Below, one piece after another: positions 16,943-25,547 of a DNA stretch of 38,956 nt. Origin of the DNA: Bryobacterales bacterium (GTDB taxonomy: Bacteria; Acidobacteriota; Terriglobia; Bryobacterales; Bryobacteraceae); NCBI GenBank assembly GCA_020851655.1, contig JADZCI010000346.1, positions 1 to 38,956 on the forward strand, given 5' to 3'. The translations under genes were made by a program, and so were the position numbers. Position 1 is the stretch's first letter; every line of letters starts with the position of its first letter. Under the pieces are notes generated by a model that had not been told where the DNA came from, ran no database searches, and saw only the letters and a list, made by a program, of their open reading frames with translations.

Positions 16943-18123
16943 GCGCCGGTTCGTTCCGTGTTGCCGTTCGCAAGTTCGGCCCCTTCGAGTCGGCCATCGA
17001 GAAGCAATGGGCTGAGTTTGAACGTCACCACCGCACCGGCTTCACGCTGGAGGCGGCGCCCATGGACCTCCACCTTCTCTACGACTCCACCATCGCTCAG
17101 GGCCCGGCCTGCGATTTCGATGTCATCTTCATGAACACGGATTGGGTCGCCTCCGCGCACCAGGCTGGGGCGCTTGTGGATCTGGCGCCGCTCATTGCCT
17201 CCAATCCTCCAGCGGATTATCCTGCCGGCTGGGCGCCGTCCATGCTTCGCCTTCAGAACGCTGATGGCCAGGTGCTGGGGCTTCCCTACCACGACGGTCC
17301 TGAATGCCTCATCTACCGTAAGGATCTGCTCGCGCAAGCCGGTGAACGTCCGCCCGAAACCTGGGAGGAGTTCCGCCGGCTCGCCGCGAGGCTGCACAAT
17401 CCGCCGGCTGGCCAATACGGCGCGCTCTTCGCCGCGTATCCGGACGGGCACAACACCGTCTACGACTTCTGCCTTCAACTCTGGACGCGCGGCGGAGAAC
17501 TGACGGACGTTGGAGGCGCATTCCAGTTCGACTCCCGGCCGGCCCGCGATGCGCTGGGGTTCCTGCGCGGGATGATCAATGACGCGGCGGCCGTGCACCC
17601 CGCTTGCCGCGACATGGATTCCGTCAAGTCCGGCCTTGCTTTCGCAGCCGGTGAGGCCGCCCTCATGGTGAACTGGTTTGGTTTTGCCGCCATGGCGGAG
17701 ACCGTGGCGGACTCGCGCATCAAAGGGCGGGTCGGTATCGCGCCTGTTCCCCACGCTCCCGGCTGCCTGGGCACGTCGCTCAACATCTACTGGATCCTCT
17801 CGGTCCCCACAGGCGCGCCGCACCGCGAGGCCGCATTGCAGTTCGTACGCCATTGCGCCAGTGCGGAGATGGACCGCCTGCTCACCCTCGAAGGTGGCAT
17901 CGGTTGCCGGCGGTCCACGTGGGCCGACCCCGAAGTCAACCGCGCCATCCCCTTTTATCGCGACCTGGACGCCCTGCACGCCAACGCCCGCGAACTGCCC
18001 AGCCTGCGCAACTGGCCGGCGGTCGCCGCCGTTATCGATCGAATGGTCCTGGCTGCCATCAATTCGGACGAGCCGCTCGAAGACATCACTCGCCGCGGCC
18101 AGGTTGAAGCCCGGAATGTGTAG
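16939..18123 (+). CDS. solute-binding-protein-fold protein without signal peptide (family 1-like), SBP-B
   Basis: A 394-aa protein with sugar-ABC binding-protein features: [26 protein letters not shown] at the N-terminus, [29 protein letters not shown] (about 56-84), [38 protein letters not shown] (about 138-152), and [14 protein letters not shown] (about 234-247). As in SBP-A the fold starts within the first ten residues and there is no leader. ATG 16939 overlaps the preceding stop (ATGA), leaving no room for a longer start. GGAG at 16930-16933 is a suitable ribosome site. It is only distantly similar to SBP-A, so this is not a recent duplication. A cytoplasmic ligand-binding or sequestering role inside the CoA pathway is inferred; import is unlikely without a permease. 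Confidence 0.78.
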   Translation: MSAGSFRVAVRKFGPFESAIEKQWAEFERHHRTGFTLEAAPMDLHLLYDSTIAQGPACDFDVIFMNTDWVASAHQAGALVDLAPLIASNPPADYPAGWAPSMLRLQNADGQVLGLPYHDGPECLIYRKDLLAQAGERPPETWEEFRRLAARLHNPPAGQYGALFAAYPDGHNTVYDFCLQLWTRGGELTDVGGAFQFDSRPARDALGFLRGMINDAAAVHPACRDMDSVKSGLAFAAGEAALMVNWFGFAAMAETVADSRIKGRVGIAPVPHAPGCLGTSLNIYWILSVPTGAPHREAALQFVRHCASAEMDRLLTLEGGIGCRRSTWADPEVNRAIPFYRDLDALHANARELPSLRNWPAVAAVIDRMVLAAINSDEPLEDITRRGQVEARNV

Positions 18124-18147
18124 CGCATTCCGTGCAAGGATGGTCCC

Positions 18148-18600
<453 letters not shown>

Positions 18601-18618
18601 GGCTCCGGCGGTCTCGGC

Positions 18619-21303
18619 CTACTGCCGCGACTTGGCGCCGAAATCATCCTGCGTTGGCTGCCGCGTGATGGCGGGATAGCCCTTGACCGGTTCGTTCACT
18701 TCCAGCGGTTGGCGTTTGAAGCGAGGTACTAGTGGCGACCAGTCCCGGACAGCCGCCGGACGCGGCACGGAGGAAGCAACACGGAATCGCAGCGTGACGA
18801 TCTGCTGCGGCCGGACTGGGAAACGGTACACTCCCGATGCGCCGGTCAGCGGTTTCGGCTGTTCGCCCAGGAAATTCGTCCTGCGCGCATCCAGGTGCGG
18901 CAGTTGGATGCCGATCTCCGCCTCTCCCGCGCGTCCCGCCCACTCCACCATGCGCACCTCGAGATCATCGCCGGTCCGGCGTACGGCCTCCACAATCACG
19001 TTGCCAGACGTGGAGAGCGGGGCGGGGAAGGAGGACGCGCCGCGCCCTTCGGCGGCAATCAGAGGCGTGTTGAACTCCCACGCGCGCCGCGGTATCTCCT
19101 CCTCGCGCCAGCCGCCGGCGTGCGGCCATAGCGCATATTCGAAGGTTCGCACCCCCTGGCCGGCCAGCATGATGTTATCCAAGCCGCGGTAGTAGTCCTG
19201 CGCGTTCACCAAAGCCAGCGAGACGGTGGAGGCGTTGAGTTCATGGCTTGTCAATCCGCGGTCGAGTAAACTCACTCCGCCTCCGGATTGCAGGGCATAG
19301 TCCGACCAGCGCACCGCCGGCTGTATGGCCGCTGAAAAGCCGTAGGTCTTGTGATCGCCCATCATGAAGTGTGGGTTTGGCGTTTTGACCTCGTCCGGAT
19401 TTTCCGCGGCAAAGCCAAACGGAATGCCGCGAGTCCGCTCCGTGACTTTTCCAGCCAGCGGGAAGTCCGCCGTCACCAGCAGGTTTCGCGCGCGCATCTC
19501 CACGGTTGTCTGAAAGTCGATGCGGGGGTAGCTCTCATAGAACGTGACCGACCGCTCCACGTGCGAGCCGCCCGCAAAGCCTGTGCGGGCGATCACCGTG
19601 GTGGCCAGCGGCCCGCGCTGAACCTCCCAGGCCGCATCGTGATTCGCAGTCGAATCGGCCAGCTTTCGCAAGGGCCTCGGCGCCATCCAGTTGGTGGGAT
19701 CCTTCACCACGCCCTCGACGCTCTCGGCTTGCACGACGTTAGCCGCGCCTCCCAAGTACTCCCGTCCGGACTTGCGGTCCTTCAGCGAAAGTAGCGAGCC
19801 GTTCTTCGCGTCGAAGCGCGCTGTGTAGTAACGTGTGGCGATCTCCCGCGGCGGCGCGTGGCTGATGGCGGGTTCGGGGGCGCGCCCCGCTGTCCAGTTC
19901 ACCGTCGTAATCCCGGTTGCGGCCTGCTTGAGGAAGCAGCCGGCGCTGTCCGTGCCGGGGCGCGCCTGGCACTCCACGCCGGCTGGGTGCTTGCCGGGTG
20001 GCGCCGTGATGACGATGGGATCGTGGCGCTGCCAGTTGTCCGGATTGAAGATTGCAATGCCGTCGCCGCCCGCGGTGAATGCCGTCAAACCCTCCTGCAA
20101 GGCAGCCCCGGCCTGGCGATCCACGGATTGGAAGCGGTCCCACGTGTTCCAATGATGCGAATCGTAGAAAGGTGAACCGCTGCCTGCGCCCCATAGCACG
20201 TTGCGGTCCATGTTGATCAGCATCTGCACCCATGAGTTGTAAAACGGCTGCGCAGGATACGGGTGGCCCCTCATCAGGCTGGACACGGTGGCCATCAGCT
20301 CCCCGGCTTGCAGCACATGTTCCGCCCGCCGGTAGTCGCGCTTTACTTCCGGCATGTTCATCCAGAACGCGTTGTAGCTATAGGCGCCCTCTCCGCCATA
20401 CTCGGCGAGTTTCACCCGGCCGTCCCGGATCTCCGCTCGCAGCGCGTCCACGTACTGGCCCGGCGTCGACATCCTCGCGTGGACTCCCGGGTATTGCCGC
20501 GACCACTCCTCGAGAAATTCCGCCGGATACGAAGGACGGCGCGGCGCCAGACTGTAATCGCCGCCGCCCGCGACCATGAGCACGTGGCGCGGACTCGACG
20601 AGTACGACCGCGCGGCCTCCAGCGTCGCCGCCAGTTCCCGCATCTGCTCGTGGGATAGCGCCTCGGCCGTGTTGAAGAGATTTCGCGCCGAGGAATATCC
20701 GGCGCCGAGCGCAATGGCCAGCGTTCGTGTTCCGTCCGGCGACACCCACCAGAAGGAGTCCTTCGGCATCGGATTGTTGCGCGAGAAGAAGAGTGCCTCC
20801 AGCCCGCACGACGCCACGATTTGCGGCATCTGCCGGTGCATCCCACAGGTGTCGATCATCCACGAGAAGCGCGGCCGGAGCCCGAAAACTTCCTCATACC
20901 AGCGGAGGCCGAGCACGCCCATCTGCGCCAGCGCCTCCCCGCCCGAGAGGTTCACCGTGGGCTCCAGAAAGAAGCCATTTACAAACTCCACCCGCTTCCG
21001 CGCCACCAGGTTGCGGACCTCCGCTACGCGTTGCGGCGCGAACTTCATCAGCGCCATCACGTTCGGCACTTCGGAAATCGCCAGTGTCGCGGTCTGGTCG
21101 CTGGCGATGCGGTCCAGATGGTCCAAGTGGTTGTTCAGGACATAGCTCCGCTCCGTGTCGAAGTTCACCAGCCACCCGGCGATGGTGCCGTGCGTATTGG
21201 GAATCATGTAGACCGTGTACCCGGTGTCCTCCTGGCCGCGGGCGGCCAGAGCAAACAGGCACCCCAGGAGCAACAGTGCCCGACAAAACGATGGGAATAT
21301 CAT
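18619..21303 (-). CDS. secreted GH38 alpha-mannosidase-like protein with altered metal site (paralogue)
   Basis: An 894-aa protein beginning with a signal sequence (MIFPSFCRALLLLGCLFALAARG). ATG 21303 is preferred to ATG 21375 because a good promoter (21322-21351) lies between them and the signal peptide starts here. A weak lipobox (LLGC) is present, but its hydrophobic stretch continues past the Cys. The GH38-like domain mirrors the protein at 10380-12986: MIPNTHGTIAGWL (33-45), GFFLEPTVNLSGGEAL, WMIDTCGMHRQM with candidate nucleophile Asp151, and INMDRNVLWG (363-372). His38 is kept, but the expected zinc-binding Asp is Thr40 and the later zinc His is Arg367, as in the paralogue. A long beta-sandwich C-domain follows. 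Export is likely. Glycan binding, or cleavage by a changed mechanism, are both open. Confidence 0.82.
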   Translation of the reverse strand: MIFPSFCRALLLLGCLFALAARGQEDTGYTVYMIPNTHGTIAGWLVNFDTERSYVLNNHLDHLDRIASDQTATLAISEVPNVMALMKFAPQRVAEVRNLVARKRVEFVNGFFLEPTVNLSGGEALAQMGVLGLRWYEEVFGLRPRFSWMIDTCGMHRQMPQIVASCGLEALFFSRNNPMPKDSFWWVSPDGTRTLAIALGAGYSSARNLFNTAEALSHEQMRELAATLEAARSYSSSPRHVLMVAGGGDYSLAPRRPSYPAEFLEEWSRQYPGVHARMSTPGQYVDALRAEIRDGRVKLAEYGGEGAYSYNAFWMNMPEVKRDYRRAEHVLQAGELMATVSSLMRGHPYPAQPFYNSWVQMLINMDRNVLWGAGSGSPFYDSHHWNTWDRFQSVDRQAGAALQEGLTAFTAGGDGIAIFNPDNWQRHDPIVITAPPGKHPAGVECQARPGTDSAGCFLKQAATGITTVNWTAGRAPEPAISHAPPREIATRYYTARFDAKNGSLLSLKDRKSGREYLGGAANVVQAESVEGVVKDPTNWMAPRPLRKLADSTANHDAAWEVQRGPLATTVIARTGFAGGSHVERSVTFYESYPRIDFQTTVEMRARNLLVTADFPLAGKVTERTRGIPFGFAAENPDEVKTPNPHFMMGDHKTYGFSAAIQPAVRWSDYALQSGGGVSLLDRGLTSHELNASTVSLALVNAQDYYRGLDNIMLAGQGVRTFEYALWPHAGGWREEEIPRRAWEFNTPLIAAEGRGASSFPAPLSTSGNVIVEAVRRTGDDLEVRMVEWAGRAGEAEIGIQLPHLDARRTNFLGEQPKPLTGASGVYRFPVRPQQIVTLRFRVASSVPRPAAVRDWSPLVPRFKRQPLEVNEPVKGYPAITRQPTQDDFGAKSRQ

Positions 21304-21321
21304 TTTCAGTGAGGTGCACCC

Positions 21322-21351
21322 ATTGTCCGCAGCAACCGTGGCCTTTGTCAA
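21322..21351 (-). promoter_or_regulatory. sigma70-type promoter of the second GH38-like gene, with palindrome over the -35
   Basis: Read leftward: TTGACA (21351-21346), an 18-bp spacer, GACAAT (21327-21322). The leader would be about 12 nt to ATG 21303. The -35 box lies in a small inverted repeat GCCTT-N4-AAGGC (21341-21354), overlapped by CTTTG-N6-CAAAG (21343-21358), a possible operator. Confidence 0.55.
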
Positions 21352-21399
21352 GGCAAAGTCTGGAAGTGAGAGCATCAGTCTGTCCGGTCCTTCGCCAGC

Positions 21400-22341
21400 C
21401 TATTTCCCCGCGGCTCTAGTCAGCGTACCGAGTAGGCCGCCAAGCGCTGCCAGGAGTCTCTCCTGAGACATGGACGCCGGAAGAGGAATGGAGAGCGCCA
21501 TCTGATTGGTCTTTTCGTCGTGACGGATGAGGTCCGAAAGGACATCCTCCACGCGCCCCAATTTTGTCATCGGCTCGATAAGGTGCACGCCAGCTTCAAT
21601 TAGTCCCGACGCTGCCTTGGCCACGTCGTTCAACGGTGCGGGTTTCGGCGGCTCCTGCTGGACGACCGGTTTGGGCCGCCGCGGCTGCTCCGCGAATATT
21701 TCCTTGACAGCCTGAAGAAGCGGCTTGCGTCCCAGCTTGGCGAAGCTGACCTCGCCGGTGGGAGAATCGAACACGCCCGCGAAGAGGGACTTCTTGAGCT
21801 TCAACGTCTCCCACACGCGCTCTTCGATGCTGCCGGCGGTCAGCATATGGATCACGGTCACCGCTCGCGATTGGCCAAGCCGGTGTACCCGGCCGATCCG
21901 TTGTTCGAGCCGCGCGGGATTCCAAGGCGGCTCGAAGTTGATCACTGCCGAAGCCGACTGCAAGTTCAGGCCGGCGCCGCCGGCGTCGGTGGACAGAAAC
22001 ACCTTACATGCGGGATCTTCACGGAACTTCTGCATCAGCGCCCCCCTCTGACGAGAAGGCACCAGCCCATTTAGCGAGACAAAGCCAATCCCCAACTTTT
22101 CCAGCTCTTGCCCAGCCAGCCGGGTCATGCGCTCATACTCGCTGAACACGACGACTTTCCGGTTCTCCTCGATCGTCAGCTCGCGGATAATCTTGCGAAA
22201 CTCGGCTAGCTTCGGCGAGTGGTGGGTCTTCTTGTCGTAGAGGAACGTGGAGTTGCAGAGCATTCGCATGTTCTGGATGCAGTAGAGGATGCGCTTCTGG
22301 TCAAGCTCAGAGAGCCAGCCCTGCCGTTCCCACTTGCGCAT
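21400..22341 (-). CDS. SNF2 helicase C-terminal half (out of frame with the N-terminal half)
   Basis: 313 codons from ATG 22341 carrying the second RecA-like domain of an SNF2-type DNA translocase: KVVVFSEYERM (motif IV region), FLSTDAGGAGLNLQSASAVINFEPPWNPA (motif V) and EQRIGRVHRLGQ (motif VI). A Lys- and Pro-containing linker and a short C-terminal segment follow. By itself it lacks the ATP-binding lobe. It starts 35 nt before the stop of the upstream half, in another frame. Deleting one G of the GGG at 22347-22345 fuses the two into one protein of normal design, with LAR-LMRKWERQGW continuous. Either the gene is frameshifted (natural or a sequencing error) or the two halves are made separately by re-initiation. 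Confidence 0.8.
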   Translation of the reverse strand: MRKWERQGWLSELDQKRILYCIQNMRMLCNSTFLYDKKTHHSPKLAEFRKIIRELTIEENRKVVVFSEYERMTRLAGQELEKLGIGFVSLNGLVPSRQRGALMQKFREDPACKVFLSTDAGGAGLNLQSASAVINFEPPWNPARLEQRIGRVHRLGQSRAVTVIHMLTAGSIEERVWETLKLKKSLFAGVFDSPTGEVSFAKLGRKPLLQAVKEIFAEQPRRPKPVVQQEPPKPAPLNDVAKAASGLIEAGVHLIEPMTKLGRVEDVLSDLIRHDEKTNQMALSIPLPASMSQERLLAALGGLLGTLTRAAGK

Positions 22342-23689
22342 CAGCCCTGGCGAGAATGTCGCTCTGCTCGAAGTAGGGTTGAGCCTGCTGGGGAGTGAGT
22401 GGAAGGTGGAAGATCTGATCGGTGCGCTCGGGCAGTTCCTTGAGCACCTCAGCCCGGGTTCGTCTGAGCAGGATCGGGGAGAGTTGTCCCTTGATGCGGT
22501 CCAGTCCCGTGTAGCCGAGCAGACGCCCTTTCTCGTCTTCCATGCGATGTTCGCTCACGAAGCGGAAGGCTGGGCCGAGGCGGCGGCCGTCGACGAACTC
22601 GACCACCGAAAACCGCTCTTCCAGCTTGTTTTCGAGGGGCGTGCCGGTGAGGACGAACGCATAGCGGCTCTTGAGCGGCTTGATGGTTCGCGCGGTGGCG
22701 GTGGTCCAATTGCGGATCCGCTGCGCCTCGTCGAGGATGATCAGGTCCGGACGAAGCTCGTGCATCTCCTTGATGTCCTTGAGGACGAGCTCGTAGCTGG
22801 TCAGGCTGAAGAAAGCCGGGTTGGCGTACAATTCCCGCCGCCGCCGCATGAGTCCGTCGATCACCTGCGCAGGATGGTTGGTGAACTTTTCGATTTCGGT
22901 CTTCCACTGGTACTTCACCGATGCGGGGGCGACCACAAGCACGCGCTCGATTCCGGCCCTTCTACGGAGCAACTCCGCGGCGGCGAGGGCCTGAACTGTC
23001 TTGCCGAGACCCATGTCGCCGGCGAGAACAACGCGGCCACGGCTTGCAGCGAAAAGCGCGCCACGAACCTGGTACGGCAGGAGCCTGGTCTTGAGGATTT
23101 CGTTGAGAGGTTCCTGCCCCCGGCCGGCTCTCGCGAGCAGCCTCTTCTCCCAGTCCAGTCCCTCGACGATCTCATTCTCGCGTCCGATGTGCTCCAGAAC
23201 GCCGCTATAGATCACCGCGTTGTCGTCGGCGTTCCGCAGCACGGCGAGCACATGGTCGAAATGCCTGTAATGCTCGCGGCGCAGCCATCCCCGCTCGTCG
23301 AAGTAGTGTTCCGCGGCGGCCCTGAGTTCCTGGGACGGCTCGGCGGGCAGGCGCAGCAAGACCTCCAGGGTGTCACCGTACTGCAACGATATAGAGGCGC
23401 GCGTGCGCTTGTAGGCCGCGTTTTCGAACGACTTTCCTCTCGACCGGACCAGCCGTTGCAGCATCGCCTCAATGTGCTTGCACGTGCCCAGCGTGTTGAC
23501 GGCGAAATCAGGGCAGGAGCAGTAGTTCTCGAAAAGCCCGGGCCCGCGGACCGCGACCTTGTACGTTCGTCCGCTCTTTGATCGGATGGTGTAATCCCCA
23601 TAGGGTCCACGGGCGGGGTAGACGACAATCTTGCCGACGGCGTCTTTGGCACTTTCACGCCGCTCGGCGATCTGCTGTTCGACTAACAT
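22307..23689 (-). CDS. SWIM zinc finger / SNF2 helicase N-terminal half (truncated by frameshift)
   Basis: 460 codons from ATG 23689, with AAGGA (23703-23699) as ribosome site. Domains in order: a SWIM zinc finger with C-x-C (57/59) and C-x-H (70/72); a linker; then the first SNF2 RecA-like lobe with GDMGLGKT (Walker A, Lys230), VVAPASVKYQW (Ia), DEAQ (320-323, Walker B) and LTGTPLEN (348-355, motif III). The last twelve residues (from ADAQVGT) look like out-of-frame translation after the GGG run at 22345-22347. SNF2 proteins move along duplex DNA and remodel bound proteins; bacterial SWIM-SNF2 proteins are mostly uncharacterised. The gene stands 85 bp after the GH29 gene, behind a hairpin, and looks unrelated to the sugar genes. 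Confidence 0.85.
   Translation of the reverse strand: MLVEQQIAERRESAKDAVGKIVVYPARGPYGDYTIRSKSGRTYKVAVRGPGLFENYCSCPDFAVNTLGTCKHIEAMLQRLVRSRGKSFENAAYKRTRASISLQYGDTLEVLLRLPAEPSQELRAAAEHYFDERGWLRREHYRHFDHVLAVLRNADDNAVIYSGVLEHIGRENEIVEGLDWEKRLLARAGRGQEPLNEILKTRLLPYQVRGALFAASRGRVVLAGDMGLGKTVQALAAAELLRRRAGIERVLVVAPASVKYQWKTEIEKFTNHPAQVIDGLMRRRRELYANPAFFSLTSYELVLKDIKEMHELRPDLIILDEAQRIRNWTTATARTIKPLKSRYAFVLTGTPLENKLEERFSVVEFVDGRRLGPAFRFVSEHRMEDEKGRLLGYTGLDRIKGQLSPILLRRTRAEVLKELPERTDQIFHLPLTPQQAQPYFEQSDILARADAQVGTAGLAL
22345..22347 (-). other. apparent +1 frameshift site in the SNF2 gene
   Basis: The coding strand reads GCC AGG GCT GAT; removing one G gives GCC AGG CTG ATG and restores the SNF2 frame exactly at the junction. 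No extended slippery heptamer or strong downstream hairpin was seen, so programmed shifting is less likely than an indel or sequence error. Confidence 0.75.
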
Positions 23690-23730
23690 GAGTGCGTTTC
23701 CTTTTCGCCGTCAAGCATAGCGAAACGGAA

Positions 23731-23765
23731 TCTGCCTCGGTCGGGCTGAGCCTAGCCGAGGCAGA
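23731..23765 (-). terminator. hairpin terminator after the GH29 lipoprotein gene
   Basis: A perfect 10-bp inverted repeat, TCTGCCTCGG (23731-23740) and CCGAGGCAGA (23756-23765), with a 15-nt loop, begins 9 bp after the GH29 stop. On the minus strand it is followed by ATTCCGTTTCG, a poor U-tract, so termination may be partial. Confidence 0.55.
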
Positions 23766-23774
23766 TGGGGCCCC

Positions 23775-25535
23775 CTAACTCGACGCCCGGCTCAACGTGA
23801 TCTTGCGAATCTTCACGGCGGCGGACTTGTCATCCAGTAAGTCGAAAATAATCTGGCCGGTTTGCGGGCGGACTGTGAGGCGTCCGGCTTTGCGGGTGAC
23901 GAACTGGTTCCCTGTCTTCTCGATGGTTCCTTCGACGCGGCCATCGGGATTGGCTCCTCTCCGGCCCGCGACAATCTGGAACTTGCCGCCGGCGGCATCA
24001 TTGGCGCAGGAGTAGGTGACTTCCACGTCGTAATCGCCGTCCAGCGCTTTGTAGGGGAAGTAGACCAGGGCGTTTGAGGCGTTCTCGAATTTCTTGAACC
24101 CGCTCGCGCTTTGGGTGGCCCAGTCATAGCGGATCTCCTCACCCCGAAGATGGCCAACCCAGGCGTACAGGTCGAGCTTGGCGGGCACTTCATCGGCGCC
24201 ATAGCCGGCTGCGATCTTCGGCGCATCCCCGTCGATCTCGGCAACGAGCACGGAATCGTACGGGTCCACCGCCTTGGCTGGCAGCGTGAATTCAATCCCG
24301 TTTCCAGCTTTCTTGATGGGAACCGCGGCGCCGCCCGTCAGCCAGTAAGCGCGTTTCACTTCGCTTTCGAGCCCATCTACGCGCATGCGGGCGCCGGGCC
24401 AGTTGAGGATGTGGAAATAGAGCTTGCCGGGTTTGGTTGTCACGCGCCACGTGATGTCGCGAATGTTCATCGGGCTGGGATTGGTTCCGTAGATCGACTC
24501 GCCATTGACATCCAGCCATTTGCCGATCGTCCGCAGAATGTCCTGGCTGGCGGGCGGGATGACGCCCTCGGCCGTAGGACCCACGTTGAGCAGATAGTTT
24601 CCGCCCTTGCTGACAATGTCGGCCAGCTTGCCGATCAGATCGCGGGGATCTTTCCAGTGCTGGTCGTTCTTCTTGTAGCCCCAGGTGTCGTTGAGCGTCG
24701 CCGGGACTTCCCACTTGCCGTCTTTCGTGTACACCTGAATCGGAATGGCGTTGTCGCCCGTCTGGGCGTAATCGCCCCGGTCATGTCCAATGCGGCTGTT
24801 GATCAGGCAGGAAGGTTGCAGCGACTTGACCATCGCGCGAAGGTCCGCTGTCTGCTGGTCCGAGAGCAGTCCCGGAGTGTCAAACCAGATGAGAGAAAGC
24901 TTGCCGTACTGAGTCAGGATCTCGCGAATCTGGGGAAACACCTTGCCCTCCAGATACACTTGAGCATCCCGCTTCTCGGGAAAGTCCCAGTTGTTGCCGC
25001 GTCCATTGGCCTCGTGCCAGTCCTGGTCCTGCGAATAGTAGAAACCGAAATCCAAGCCGCGCTCGGCGCAGGCGGCCGATAGCTCTTTCATCGGGTCCTT
25101 CGCATAGGGCGTCGCATCCACGATGTTGTACTTGGACGCCTTGGAGGCGAACATGGCGAAGCCGTCGTGGTGCTTCGAGGTGATGACCAGGTACTTCATC
25201 CCGGCATCCTTGGCCAGTTGCGACCATTCGGCGCCGCTGAATTTCACCGGATTGAACTCTCCCGCCAGTTTCGAGTACTCGGCGACCGGGATCTTCTCGC
25301 GAAACATGATCCACTCCCCAATGCCGCGAACGTACTTGCCCTTCCATTCACCAGCCGGGATGGCATAAAGACCCCAGTGAATGAACATGCCGAATTTGTT
25401 CTGATCGAAATGCTTCAGAGCTTCGGCGGTCTTCTGAGGATCTTCTGGTTGCCTGGCTGTGCTCGTGCTGTTCGGCTGCGAGCAGGAAGCGAGAATCAAG
25501 GCGGCGCATATAACGCCGGATGCGATGTACTTCAT
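23775..25535 (-). CDS. GH29 alpha-L-fucosidase-like lipoprotein with C-terminal beta domain
   Basis: A 586-aa protein starting at ATG 25535, with AAGGGA (25548-25543) 7 nt upstream. The leader ends in the lipobox LASC (Cys18), so it is probably membrane-anchored. The GH29 catalytic domain (about 40-350) shows FGMFIHWGLY, TSKHHDGF (about 119-126), GFYYSQDQDWHE, LIWFDTPG with nucleophile Asp219, and NYLLNVGPTAEG. A second region (about 350-450) forms the usual GH29 beta domain. An extra segment of about 130 aa at the C-terminus, rich in beta strands, resembles an accessory carbohydrate-binding module but is not identified. Its ribosome site overlaps the stop codon of the upstream GH43-like gene (12-bp gap), so the two form an operon. 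It is distinct from the fucosidase at 4799-6124 and may act on another fucosylated linkage. Confidence 0.9.
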   Translation of the reverse strand: MKYIASGVICAALILASCSQPNSTSTARQPEDPQKTAEALKHFDQNKFGMFIHWGLYAIPAGEWKGKYVRGIGEWIMFREKIPVAEYSKLAGEFNPVKFSGAEWSQLAKDAGMKYLVITSKHHDGFAMFASKASKYNIVDATPYAKDPMKELSAACAERGLDFGFYYSQDQDWHEANGRGNNWDFPEKRDAQVYLEGKVFPQIREILTQYGKLSLIWFDTPGLLSDQQTADLRAMVKSLQPSCLINSRIGHDRGDYAQTGDNAIPIQVYTKDGKWEVPATLNDTWGYKKNDQHWKDPRDLIGKLADIVSKGGNYLLNVGPTAEGVIPPASQDILRTIGKWLDVNGESIYGTNPSPMNIRDITWRVTTKPGKLYFHILNWPGARMRVDGLESEVKRAYWLTGGAAVPIKKAGNGIEFTLPAKAVDPYDSVLVAEIDGDAPKIAAGYGADEVPAKLDLYAWVGHLRGEEIRYDWATQSASGFKKFENASNALVYFPYKALDGDYDVEVTYSCANDAAGGKFQIVAGRRGANPDGRVEGTIEKTGNQFVTRKAGRLTVRPQTGQIIFDLLDDKSAAVKIRKITLSRASS

Positions 25536-25547
25536 TATCAATTCCCT

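Noticed and set aside
23767..23774. GGGGCCCC palindrome next to the GH29 stop codon
   Set aside because: Eight bases with no loop cannot form a useful hairpin; most likely chance in GC-rich DNA.
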